Source of the DNA: Bin87 sp965115825
GTDB lineage: Bacteria; Chloroflexota; Dehalococcoidia; Lucifugimonadales; UBA3495
Length of the DNA: 64,000 bases
NCBI GenBank assembly: GCA_965115825.1
Contig: OZ220464.1
Coordinates: 620,001-684,000 of the forward strand
Direction of reading: 5' to 3'
Each line of letters starts with the position of its first letter. Position 1 is the first letter of the stretch. Made by a program: the position numbers and the translations under genes. Shown here in pieces: positions 44,420-52,405 of the stretch. The notes under the pieces are model-generated. The model did not search any database. It saw nothing but the letters and a program-made list of their open reading frames with translations, and was not told where the DNA came from.

Positions 44420-44436
44420 GGGGGGGGGGGGGGGGG
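44420..44436. repeat. Poly-G tract of 17 bases, intergenic
   Basis: Seventeen G bases lie in the upstream region of the surface-protein gene, about 85 bases from its start codon and outside any gene. A second long G run in this window (see 24137) makes it notable. The gap 44335-44904 also holds two copies of the TTGTCAGAATC repeat and nothing else I can support. Confidence 0.8.
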
Positions 44437-44463
44437 ATTGAGAATTAACATGATGCCTCCTCG

Positions 44464-44510
44464 TTGTCAGAATCGGGATTTACGGGATTTGGGGATTTTC
44501 AGGATTTTGG
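44464..44510 (+). repeat. Interspersed intergenic repeat, copy 3 (TTGTCAGAATC family)
   Basis: TTGTCAGAATCGGGATTTAC through TTTTCAGGATTTTGG. It is one of two copies in the same gap, 213 bases apart. Confidence 0.8.
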
Positions 44511-44676
44511 ATTGCCTCCGTGATGTGGGTTGCGGCTTGCGCCGGGAGTTCGCTGGGCATTATAAACCGAGAAGTATTACGGGAGTATTACGAGAATGGG
44601 GCAATTTGGGGTGATTTGGCCGGATTTTGGGGGAATTTTGGGGAAATTGGCGGGATGGATGGGGTTTGAGGGGGTG

Positions 44677-44723
44677 TTGTCAGAATCAGGATTTACGGGA
44701 TTTGGGGATTTTCAGGATTGGGG
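44677..44723 (+). repeat. Interspersed intergenic repeat, copy 4 (TTGTCAGAATC family)
   Basis: TTGTCAGAATCAGGATTTAC through TTTTCAGGATTGGGG. Nearly identical to copy 1 at 26488. Confidence 0.8.
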
Positions 44724-44904
44724 GTTTGGGTGGGTTGCGGCGTTGTATGGTTGTATGGGGATTGGGAGTGATGATGGCGGCAGGTTGACAGGGTAGGGTT
44801 GTGAAAAGACAATAGCGGCACGGTGATTATGGCTGAGGGCAGCGGCTGATTCACGCCGGTTGCTGATTGCGGCTGACGGCACGCCGACTATGGAGGGTGA
44901 TGAA

Positions 44905-45951
44905 ATGGCAGAGATTTTGGGATTGGGACTGACGCACTACCCACCGCTGATAGCGCCGGATGAGGACAGGGCGATTCCTTTAAAGCGCACGCTGCGGAGC
45001 AACCGGATGGTTCCGGAGGAGATGAAAGACCCGGGTAGGTGGCCGGAAGCGATGCAGGTTGAGTACGGGGAGGATGAGGGCTACGCAGCGTCGCTGGGAC
45101 ATCGGGCGCGGCTGGTGGCGGGGTTTCGGCGCATCCGGGAGGAGCTGGACGCTTTTAATCCGGACTTTGTGGTCATCTGGGGAGATGACCAGTATGAGAA
45201 CTTTCGGGAGGACATCATCCCGCCGTTCTGCGTGCTGGCATATGATGACTTTGAGTGCCGGCCTTTTGGGGAAGCGGGGCATGCCGGGCGGCGGAACGTG
45301 TGGAATGAGCCGCCGGGGACGACGTTCAGATACTCGGGGCATAAGGAGGGGGCGCGGGCGCTGGTGTCGGGGATGATAGACCGGGGGGTGGATATGGCAT
45401 ACGCATACCGTCCGCTGCACGAGCCGGGCCTGGGGCACGCGATACTGAACACGCTGCTGTATCTGGACTACGACCGGAAAGGGTTTGAGTATCCGGTGGT
45501 TCCGATGCTGGTTAACTGCTACGGGAGTCGGGTGATACGGAATCGGGGAGGGAGCATAGAGTACTCGCCGGATCCGGATCCGCCGGGGCCGTCGCCGAAG
45601 CGGTGTATGGAGGTGGGGGCGGCAGCGGCGGAAGCGCTGGGGGAATCGCCGTGGCGGGTGGCGCTGATAGCGTCATCATCGTGGTCGCACGCTTTTCTGG
45701 TGGAGAAGCATCACTGGCTGTGGCCGGACGTGGCGTCGGACCGGGCGCGATTTGAGGAGCTGCGGGCCGGGGACTATGAGGCGTGGGGTCGCATCAGCAC
45801 GGAGCAGGTGGAGGATGCGGGTCAGCAGGAGATGCTGAACTGGATGTGCCTGGCGGGGGCGATGGAGAGACTGGGGTATCGGCCGGAGATAGTGGACTAC
45901 GTGGAGACGTACGTGTTCAACTCGAACAAATGCCTGGCGGTGTTTAAGTAG
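44905..45951 (+). CDS. Extradiol dioxygenase, LigB-type catalytic subunit
   Basis: 348 residues. The opening LGLGLTHYPPLIAPD holds the first metal-binding His of LigB-type dioxygenases. FNPDFVVIWGDDQYENF is the second core segment, and SSSWSHAFLVEKHHWLWPD carries the later His cluster. Such enzymes open catechol rings with Fe(II). No small LigA-type subunit or other aromatic-pathway gene is nearby, so the substrate is unknown and may be non-aromatic. Start ATG 44905 has GGAGG at 8 bases; the longer frame from 44860 is rejected. The gene has a strong GC bias and appears intact. Confidence 0.8.
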   Translation: MAEILGLGLTHYPPLIAPDEDRAIPLKRTLRSNRMVPEEMKDPGRWPEAMQVEYGEDEGYAASLGHRARLVAGFRRIREELDAFNPDFVVIWGDDQYENFREDIIPPFCVLAYDDFECRPFGEAGHAGRRNVWNEPPGTTFRYSGHKEGARALVSGMIDRGVDMAYAYRPLHEPGLGHAILNTLLYLDYDRKGFEYPVVPMLVNCYGSRVIRNRGGSIEYSPDPDPPGPSPKRCMEVGAAAAEALGESPWRVALIASSSWSHAFLVEKHHWLWPDVASDRARFEELRAGDYEAWGRISTEQVEDAGQQEMLNWMCLAGAMERLGYRPEIVDYVETYVFNSNKCLAVFK

Positions 45952-45968
45952 GTTGGGGTCAGGCCAAA

Positions 45969-46367
45969 TCAGGCGGGGAAGCCTAGGGCGTCGGCGGCTT
46001 GCTGCTGGTTGGCGTCCAGGGTGATGAAGGCCAGTTCCACATTAAGGTCGCTGGCGGCGTATAATGCGGTGGCGACGTGGAGCAGGTCGCCGCTGCGGAG
46101 GTAGCGGGCTTGCAGAACAGCCTCGATCTCGTTGCTGAGAGGGCGGACGGGGAAAACCCACCTAATGCCGTCTAGCAAGTGGGGATTGAACTCTCTTCGC
46201 TCACGAGCGTAAGCTGCCCTGACCTCCGCTTCCAGCAAGGTTGACGAGAACAGAGCAGTGAAGGAGTTCAGCCGTTGGGCGACCGTTTCCCAACCGCTTT
46301 CCTCCAAGGCGATGGCGAGCAGGGCTGAACCATCGACGTAGGCTGCAGGCGTATGGGGCGTTAGCAT
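45969..46367 (-). CDS. PIN-domain toxin (VapC-like)
   Basis: 132 residues. AYVDGSALLAIALEE holds the first acidic residue, SSTLLEAEVRAAYARE the second, and GDLLHVATALYAASDL plus FITLDANQQQAADALGF the third and fourth. The four Asp/Glu sites that bind Mg for RNA cleavage are present. It starts 6 bases after the antitoxin stop. PIN toxins of this type usually cut tRNA or rRNA. It converges on the dioxygenase gene. Confidence 0.85.
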   Translation of the reverse strand: MLTPHTPAAYVDGSALLAIALEESGWETVAQRLNSFTALFSSTLLEAEVRAAYARERREFNPHLLDGIRWVFPVRPLSNEIEAVLQARYLRSGDLLHVATALYAASDLNVELAFITLDANQQQAADALGFPA

Positions 46368-46373
46368 CGTTTA

Positions 46374-46805
46374 TCAGCCCCGCTCTTTAAGGAACCGCGC
46401 CAGAGCGCCAGGAGGTACCGGCGGGCTGACCGGCTCGATGCGGAGGGGGCCTGCGGCGCCGCTGAGGATGCCGCGCGCGCGGAGTTCTTCAATCCGCTCT
46501 TCTTGGGTCATTTCCACGTTGCGCAGCTCATCCAGCGTTAGGTGGGAGTAGGGGCGGGGGGATTGTGCGGCGGTTATTTGGTCGCGCTGCCTGGCCCAGG
46601 CGTGGGCTTCCGCCGGAATGGATTTTGCCGGCGTCAGGGTGATGCGGCCATCGGCGTCGCATTGGAGGTCGAACCACTCAACATCGGCCGGCAGGCAGGA
46701 GTTGGCCCAGTTGAAGATGGAGATTTGGCCGGCGTCGGTCAGGCGGGCCAGGATGGGGTCGCTGTCGGGCCGGTGGGCAGTGTGGGATGGCAGCGGGGCG
46801 GTCAT
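46374..46805 (-). CDS. Antitoxin of the VapBC-like pair
   Basis: 143 residues, starting ATG 46805 with GGAGG at 7 bases. ISIFNWANSCLPADVEWFDLQCDADGRITLTPAK has a beta-rich look reminiscent of an AbrB-type fold. The C-terminal PVPPGALARFLKERG matches the toxin-binding tail that I associate with VapB-like antitoxins in Chloroflexota. It is longer than most antitoxins (75-90 residues), with a middle segment ending LTLDELRNVEMTQEERIEELRARG. The upstream gap to 46950 is about 145 bases and carries the promoter by inference. Confidence 0.7.
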   Translation of the reverse strand: MTAPLPSHTAHRPDSDPILARLTDAGQISIFNWANSCLPADVEWFDLQCDADGRITLTPAKSIPAEAHAWARQRDQITAAQSPRPYSHLTLDELRNVEMTQEERIEELRARGILSGAAGPLRIEPVSPPVPPGALARFLKERG

Positions 46806-46950
46806 TGGGGAGCCTCCGGAGGGATGCGCTTATGGCTTATGAGGGATGTAAGGTTGTGGCGGGTGGTTATTATAGCGTGGGGGCCGGCGTATGCGGTGGG
46901 TGGAGTGGCGAATGGCCGGCTGGGACGAGTTGCGGCCCTGATGTCGATAG

Positions 46951-48450
46951 TCAGTCGTCGGCTGAGGCAGGCTCGTCAATCAAGCGGACGTTGGTGTTGA
47001 GGGCGGTGAAGTCGTACTGCTGGGCCGGGGCCAGCAGGCGGCGGCTCCAGACTACTACGACGGAGATGGCGGAGGACAGGGCGAGGGCCGAGGCGAAGGC
47101 GAAGAACATCTGCCCGCCAAAGGGGGCGGTGAGGGCCCACGGGGTCAGCAGGTCGGGTTTGGGGTAAAAGAGGGCGCCGATGATGATGCCGACGCCGCCG
47201 GCGATGATGACGCCCCAGCCGGACATTCGGGTGGAGTAGAGGCCGACGAGCATGGGGACGGCGATGGCTGCGCCCAGGAGGTCGGCGACGAGGAAGACGT
47301 ACAGGACGCTGTGGCCCTGGGAGGCGACGATGATGGCGGGAACGGCGACGATGACGGTGATGATGCGGGCCAGGGTCATCAGTGCGCGGCGCGGCACGCC
47401 GATGCCGGCCAGGTCGGTGGCGATGCCGCTGGCGAGGCCGTTGGCCATGGTGTCGAGGGTGCTCATGGCCAGCATCAGGGCGCAGATGAGGAGGAGGAAG
47501 TGCATCCAGGTGGGGAAGACGTCGGCGGCCAGGGTGAACAGGGCGGCGGCGACGTCCGGGTATTGAAAGGGGCCGACGGAGCCGTTGCCGACGGCGGCGA
47601 TGCCGGCCATGCCCATCAGGAAGGTGATGGGTATGGCGAGGGCGGCGGCGCCCCAGAGGCTGCGGTTCAGCGCCCGCTGGCTCTCCACGGTGTAGACGCG
47701 CTGCCACATACCGGGGTGGAAGGCGTTGGAGGCTATGATGCCGATAATCAGCACGATGGCGAAGTAGTAGCTGCCGGAGGAGGAGAGAGAGAGGAGGCCG
47801 GTCTGCCCGGCGGCGCTCCAGACGTCCTTGCCGCTTATCAGGACGGCGGCGACGATTACCAGCAGCAGCAGGACGGGGATCAGGATCCAGAACTGGATGC
47901 GGTCGGTGTAGATGGAAACGCGCAGGCCGCCGTAGGCGGTGTAGGCGAAGACTACCAATCCCACGGCGACTGCGGTAGCCCAGGCGGGGGAGCCCGTGAG
48001 GATGGTCACTGCGGCGGTGATGGCGGTCATTTCGGCGGTGATGAAGATGCCGATGACGAAGATGATGACCATGAAAATGGCGACGAAGGGGATGATGCCG
48101 AAACGGTGCTTGACGTATTCGGTGACGGAGTGTCCGTTGGGCATGAGCCGGCGGATGCGGGGGCCGACGAACATGAACATGACCGGGATGCCGGCCATGC
48201 CGAGGGCGTAGCCTACCAGGGATATGATGCCAAAGTTGGCGCCGGTTTCGCCGGGGCTGAGCAATACCCAAGTGCCGAACATGGAGGCGACGAGGGTGGC
48301 GATGCCGACGTTGGCGGGGGCGTGATTGCGGGAGACGGTGTAGTCTTCGACGCTTTGGCGACGGCGACGCCAGGCGTAGGCGATGGCGAGGATGAGGAAG
48401 ACGGAGCAGGCGAGCAGCAGGGTAATGATGCCTGAAGTGGTGTCCAGCAT
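46951..48450 (-). CDS. Sodium:solute symporter under TPP-riboswitch control (ThiV-type candidate)
   Basis: 499 residues with about 13 hydrophobic segments, of the SSF (SLC5) family. YTAYGGLRVSIYTDRIQFWILIPVL is the family signature and AFHPGMWQRVYTVESQRALNRS the conserved loop. The start has GGGAG at 7 bases. Upstream is a well-matched TPP riboswitch on the same strand. SSF permeases under THI elements have been proposed as thiamine-precursor transporters (ThiV); that name is a family-level inference, and nothing here proves the substrate. The gene is alone in its operon. Confidence 0.85.
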   Translation of the reverse strand: MLDTTSGIITLLLACSVFLILAIAYAWRRRRQSVEDYTVSRNHAPANVGIATLVASMFGTWVLLSPGETGANFGIISLVGYALGMAGIPVMFMFVGPRIRRLMPNGHSVTEYVKHRFGIIPFVAIFMVIIFVIGIFITAEMTAITAAVTILTGSPAWATAVAVGLVVFAYTAYGGLRVSIYTDRIQFWILIPVLLLLVIVAAVLISGKDVWSAAGQTGLLSLSSSGSYYFAIVLIIGIIASNAFHPGMWQRVYTVESQRALNRSLWGAAALAIPITFLMGMAGIAAVGNGSVGPFQYPDVAAALFTLAADVFPTWMHFLLLICALMLAMSTLDTMANGLASGIATDLAGIGVPRRALMTLARIITVIVAVPAIIVASQGHSVLYVFLVADLLGAAIAVPMLVGLYSTRMSGWGVIIAGGVGIIIGALFYPKPDLLTPWALTAPFGGQMFFAFASALALSSAISVVVVWSRRLLAPAQQYDFTALNTNVRLIDEPASADD

Positions 48451-48541
48451 AGCGAATCTCCCGGGTGTTGCGATGAATCAACCGATGGATGAAGCAACGG
48501 TCCGCGGCGGTTCGGCTGGCGATGGGATGGCCATAAGGGAA

Positions 48542-48569
48542 GCCGCCGGGGTTTGATGGCTCCGGCGGC
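48542..48569 (-). promoter_or_regulatory. Hairpin between the riboswitch and the symporter
   Basis: Perfect 8-bp arms GCCGCCGG and CCGGCGGC enclose a 12-base loop directly downstream of the aptamer. Without a long U tract it is a candidate for the expression platform rather than a proven terminator. Confidence 0.45.
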
Positions 48570-48582
48570 AAAGATGGGCATG

Positions 48583-48685
48583 GTTCCGATTCCTACGCCG
48601 GCATTATCCGGTTCAGGTGCAACGGTCGGCGGCTGATGTGGCCGCCCTCTCAGCCTGGCATAACCAAGCTCCCGCCAGAAGATTA
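48583..48685 (-). ncRNA. TPP (thiamine pyrophosphate) riboswitch
   Basis: Reading on the minus strand, GGCTGAGAGGG (around 48645-48655) is the pyrimidine-binding core. ACCTGAACCGGATAATGCCG followed by GCGTAGGA (48591-48620) is the pyrophosphate-binding half. Both are nearly identical to the THI-element consensus. The order and spacing are right, and the P3 arm GCGGCCACATCAGCCGCCG lies between. It lies 140-235 bases ahead of the symporter. The P1 stem is not clear to me by eye, so the ends are approximate. Confidence 0.92.
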
Positions 48686-48750
48686 TTCGGTTGTGGGGCG
48701 ACGATACCACAGGGGAAGGATGGGGTCAAGCGGCGCGGGTTGGGAGTTCG

Positions 48751-48794
48751 TTGGAATCCGGATTTTGGGGATTGGGGGATTTTCAGGATTGGGA
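48751..48794 (+). repeat. Interspersed intergenic repeat, copy 5 (degenerate)
   Basis: TTGGAATCCGGATTTTGGGG through TTTTCAGGATTGGGA. It has the second half of the TTGTCAGAATC unit but a shortened first half. It lies upstream of the four-gene cassette. Confidence 0.5.
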
Positions 48795-48919
48795 GGTTCG
48801 CTTTGGGTCTGGGTTGTGGGTTTGGGGGGAGTGACGGCGTGCGAGGGTGTGGGAGAATTGACAGGAGGTTTGGCGGTGGTTAAGATTGCGGCGGCTTTGA
48901 CTTGGCAGATTAGGGGGTT

Positions 48920-50752
48920 ATGATGCCGAAAATGACGTGGCAGTTTCCGCCCAATTCCACCAATGCCCCTATCGGTCCCCGTGACCGGGGTATTGAGCAT
49001 TATACAGGGCGGCGCTTCGATTCGCTGGTGCGGGAAACAATCCAGAATAGCCTAGATGCACAAGCAAAACGCGGAGAAGTGCCGGCTAAAGTTGACTTCC
49101 AGCTCGAGGAGCTTGACGTGGCCTCATTTAACGGGCATGAACTGGCTGAATCTGTCAACGCCAGTATCTCCGAGCTGAAGCCGAAGGACGAAGCGTACCG
49201 TAGGATGTTTCGCAAGGCCGCCGCGCAGCTGGGCAAAGCCACCATCCCCGCGCTGGTGATCACCGACAGCGATACTACCGGCGTGCGTGATGATGGTGAA
49301 GATGATTGCGCCTGGGCAGCGTTAACTCGAGGTTCGGGCGAAAGCGCCAAACAAGGGAACGACGCCAGCGGGTCATATGGCATTGGCAAAGCTGCGGCCT
49401 ATCTAGCCACTGACCTCCGGACGGTGCTTTACACGACAGTTTTTGACGTCAACGGGCGTTTGGAAAGTCGATTCATCGGTAAGGCAATACTCAGCGGACA
49501 TAAGGATGCCGAGGGCAAGAAAGTCACTAGTGAGGGTTACTTCGGCGGCCCAGATTTTGGCAGTCTTCGCAACGAGGATATTCCAGAACCTTACCGACTG
49601 GAACAGCCAGGTCTCTGCTTGCGGATACCCGGTTATCGAGCATCCAAGGACTGGCAGGATCAGGTCATCAAAATCGCAGTAGCTAACTTCTTTCACGCCA
49701 TCGTCAAAGGTGAGTTGGAAGTGACCGTTGGCGAGAAAATGGTAAGCGCGTCTACCGTGGGTGACCACGCTAACCTGCTATCCGTGAGGGAAAAGCACCT
49801 GCTGGACACATCAAGCAAATTGCCCACTGCGAAAGGCAACATCGCTGGGATAGGTGGTGTATCGCTCAGGATTACACTGCATGACACTGGAGTCGGGAAC
49901 ATTCACGATGTGGCGCTGGTGCGTGATGCTGGGATGATGATTACGCGGGAACGCACCAAGATGGGGCCGGCTCGCTTCACTATACCAGGCCATTGGGGCC
50001 ATTTTACTGCCATCGTGGAATGCTTGTCAGACCCGGAAGGCAAATCCGCGGTACGAGACTGCGAATCTCCCAAGCACGACGAGTTGGATGTTGACCGCAT
50101 TCCTAACGATGACGACCGTGGTACTGCACGCCAAGCTTTGCGTGAACTCGGCAGATGGATGAAGGAGGAAATCCGCAAGAATGCCGAACCACCCAGCAAT
50201 ACAGAGCCTGTAAATGCCATTGAGGCGGCTGAGTTTCTCCCAGTTCGTGATCAGAATAATGACCCCAGCCGCAAACCGCAACCGAGCGGGGATAGTATCA
50301 GCCAACCCGTTCAGCGTGGCACCTCTGCGCCTACAACAAGGGCTGCTCCGTCTGTTCCGACAGACCCACCCAATCCACGGAAGCCCCACCAGCCGCCCAA
50401 GCGACCACCTATCCCTGCGCCGCAAGCGGTTATTCAACGGGACGCGCTTGCCAGAGCCAAGTTCCGCGCCGGAGGGCGGAGCGATACCCATGGACTAACC
50501 ATCCAAATCCCGCCTTTCACCAAACGCATCAGCAACGTCCAGATTCAAGCGGTTACGGAGCACGGCGGCGACATAGCCATGAAGATCAGCAAGGTGTGGG
50601 TGAACGGCAAGGAGCTGAAAGTCAATAAGGGTAAAATCGCTGCTATCGCAAATGACAGCAAGAACCCGGTCACTTTGGAAGTCAACCTGCAAGAGCCAGT
50701 AGCAGGGCGACGCTTCCGTCTCAGGACCGCTGCGGAAAAGGGGAAAGCCTGA
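48920..50752 (+). CDS. GHKL-type ATPase, first gene of an unusual four-gene cassette
   Basis: 610 residues. The N-box LVRETIQNSLDAQ (residues 37-49) holds the catalytic Glu and the Mg-binding Asn. The G1 box is ITDSDTTGV (114-122) and the G2 loop is GSYGIGKAAAY (151-161), so it is a GHKL (Hsp90/MutL/histidine-kinase fold) ATPase without a phosphoacceptor domain. The middle (SGHKDAEGKKV) and the DELDVDRIPNDDDRGTARQALRELGRWMKEEI part resemble stand-alone defence ATPases. A Pro-rich linker (PPNPRKPHQPPKRPPIP) precedes a C-terminal beta domain. A GGGGG stands 2-5 bases before tandem ATGs. The stop overlaps the next start by one base. Composition is less GC-rich than that of neighbours. Confidence 0.8.
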   Translation: MMPKMTWQFPPNSTNAPIGPRDRGIEHYTGRRFDSLVRETIQNSLDAQAKRGEVPAKVDFQLEELDVASFNGHELAESVNASISELKPKDEAYRRMFRKAAAQLGKATIPALVITDSDTTGVRDDGEDDCAWAALTRGSGESAKQGNDASGSYGIGKAAAYLATDLRTVLYTTVFDVNGRLESRFIGKAILSGHKDAEGKKVTSEGYFGGPDFGSLRNEDIPEPYRLEQPGLCLRIPGYRASKDWQDQVIKIAVANFFHAIVKGELEVTVGEKMVSASTVGDHANLLSVREKHLLDTSSKLPTAKGNIAGIGGVSLRITLHDTGVGNIHDVALVRDAGMMITRERTKMGPARFTIPGHWGHFTAIVECLSDPEGKSAVRDCESPKHDELDVDRIPNDDDRGTARQALRELGRWMKEEIRKNAEPPSNTEPVNAIEAAEFLPVRDQNNDPSRKPQPSGDSISQPVQRGTSAPTTRAAPSVPTDPPNPRKPHQPPKRPPIPAPQAVIQRDALARAKFRAGGRSDTHGLTIQIPPFTKRISNVQIQAVTEHGGDIAMKISKVWVNGKELKVNKGKIAAIANDSKNPVTLEVNLQEPVAGRRFRLRTAAEKGKA

Positions 50753-51597
50753 TGAAGTATCAGTCCGAACACGGATTCACCCACCCGGTGTTGAGTCCGG
50801 AGTCAGACCACTACCCCGACGGCCAGTTCAGCACTACGCTGAGTAAGCCGGAACCTGCGGATGGCAATATCCGTATCATCCTAGATTTCCAATTACAAGA
50901 ACCCACGCTGGAGCATCTGGTGAGCGACGGCAAGGCGTTTTGCGTAGCGATGCTCTATTGCCGCGCCACCCTGCATCAACAGACGCTGCGAGCCCGCAGC
51001 GGTGATACGCAGATTGATGCAACGGTCAGCGCAGAATCGTTGCGCGACGCCATTGAGCTGCACCCGCTCATAGTAGCCGCCGAGACCATTGCTCTTGATA
51101 CGTCCACGTCCGACGCTTTTTTCGCCGGCACCGAGCCAGTGGTTCAAGAAGGCGAGCCCTTGGCTACCGACCGAGGATGGCACTTTAGCCTGGATGTGGA
51201 CACTCTGCCCTTGGGCAGCATCTTCCAGTTCATCCCGAAACCAGATTTGACCGGGCCCATGCAAATCGAACTCGACCCAGCCAAAACTTATGTTAATATC
51301 CGGGTTAACGCCGGCCAATTGCAGGAAATGAACATCGCCCGGCAGCAAGGGCTGACCATTCCATCCGTGTTCAGCGCCGCTCTGGTGCAGGCAGTTCATC
51401 AGGTACGCGAAATCACCCCGGATGAACAGGTTATCACTCCCGGCTGGGTGGATACCATCAGGAAACAAGCTGCCAAATACGGCATTGACATCACCGCAGA
51501 CGACGTGCCTTTCTTGGCCGCCCAAACCCTGCTTAGGGATCCGTTCGCCAACTTGAGCAAGTTCCAAATAGCAACCACAGAGGAGCAATCGGAATGA
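50752..51597 (+). CDS. Uncharacterised second gene of the GHKL cassette
   Basis: 281 residues. I do not recognise it. There is no membrane segment, signal peptide or Cys cluster. The first two thirds look beta-rich (RIILDFQLQEPTLEHLV, AFCVAMLYCRATLHQQTL, LHPLIVAAETIALDTSTSDAFFAG); a helical C-terminal third follows (AALVQAVHQVREITPDEQVI, WVDTIRKQAAKYGIDITADDVPFLAAQTLL). One-base (TGATG) overlap with the GHKL gene and 4-base (ATGA) overlap with the next gene indicate coupled translation. It would act with those products, perhaps as a structural or adaptor part. Confidence 0.65.
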   Translation: MKYQSEHGFTHPVLSPESDHYPDGQFSTTLSKPEPADGNIRIILDFQLQEPTLEHLVSDGKAFCVAMLYCRATLHQQTLRARSGDTQIDATVSAESLRDAIELHPLIVAAETIALDTSTSDAFFAGTEPVVQEGEPLATDRGWHFSLDVDTLPLGSIFQFIPKPDLTGPMQIELDPAKTYVNIRVNAGQLQEMNIARQQGLTIPSVFSAALVQAVHQVREITPDEQVITPGWVDTIRKQAAKYGIDITADDVPFLAAQTLLRDPFANLSKFQIATTEEQSE

Positions 51598-52397
51598 CTT
51601 CCACTATACCGCTGCTGTCCACCAAGGGCTACGAAACTCTTTGGAACTTGAGCAACAGCAATCATAAGGCTTTCTATGACGGGCCGTCATCCAGCGAGCT
51701 CAAGTATCTGATGGAAGAAGCCATCATCCGCCAAGGCGAGCAACCCGATGTGTTGTACGATGGCGAGATAGCCTTGGAGGCCGACCTCATCCGGTTAAAC
51801 GAAGCCGACCTGCAAAATGACACTACTGACGTGAGCAACGCTCCTATAATCCGTGCCGCGCTCCCTGCGGTTACGCCGGCGAAGGCCGCCGACCATCGCC
51901 TCTGGGCTTCTGTTAACTGCTTTGCCCTTTTGCCCTACACCGCCAAGCGCTGGAATCAGAGCACCAGCGCCAAGGCGCCACGCCGAACCGACGAGGAGAA
52001 AAAGCTCCGAGAATGGGTACAGGAGCATTTCCTAGGACATGGTGTGGATATGAAGCAAGACAACGCCGCGGCTCGCTTGTGGTGGCTAACTGAGATGGCA
52101 AACCGCGCCTCGTTGCACTCCAAGCACAGCGCTAGCCGTTTGCTGTCCGCAATGGCCAATGACGTTGAGATGTACCATCAGCTACTGGCGCGGCCTTACC
52201 TTGCCAGCAATCCCCGCATCGTTGCGCTGATTTACGACCTCGCGCTGGACGGCAATGATTATCTGCTCAAACGCCCTTACCCCAACCGGATGTTACAGGA
52301 ACTCAACATCAAGGCAGCTGCCATGTCGCTAGGAGCCCTGTCTGACGAGACCCTCAAAGCAGTGGTCGAGGCGGCCAAGCCCCCAAAAGGAACCTAG
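51594..52397 (+). CDS. DUF6339-like protein, third gene of the GHKL cassette
   Basis: 267 residues. The C-terminal 150 (DHRLWASVNCFALLPYTAKRW, NAAARLWWLTEMANRASL, YHQLLARPYLASNPRIVALIYDLALD) match what I remember of DUF6339, an all-helical family found in bacteria with no assigned role. The W-x-x-x-N and R-L-W-W-L-T-E-M-A clusters are the most distinctive features. The start overlaps the previous gene by 4 bases; the PP-loop gene begins 8 bases after the stop. The family label is tentative. The gene is probably part of the same complex or pathway as its partners. Confidence 0.62.
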   Translation: MTSTIPLLSTKGYETLWNLSNSNHKAFYDGPSSSELKYLMEEAIIRQGEQPDVLYDGEIALEADLIRLNEADLQNDTTDVSNAPIIRAALPAVTPAKAADHRLWASVNCFALLPYTAKRWNQSTSAKAPRRTDEEKKLREWVQEHFLGHGVDMKQDNAAARLWWLTEMANRASLHSKHSASRLLSAMANDVEMYHQLLARPYLASNPRIVALIYDLALDGNDYLLKRPYPNRMLQELNIKAAAMSLGALSDETLKAVVEAAKPPKGT

Positions 52398-52405
52398 GAC
52401 ACCGG

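Noticed and set aside
47311..48435. Long plus-strand frame of 374 codons
   Set aside because: It is the antisense of the sodium symporter and is full of Gly/Asp/Glu runs caused by GC skew; it has no ribosome-binding site.
46976..48571. Minus-strand frame of 531 codons overlapping the symporter in another frame
   Set aside because: Arg/His/Pro-rich frame shift shadow of the symporter; no start signal.
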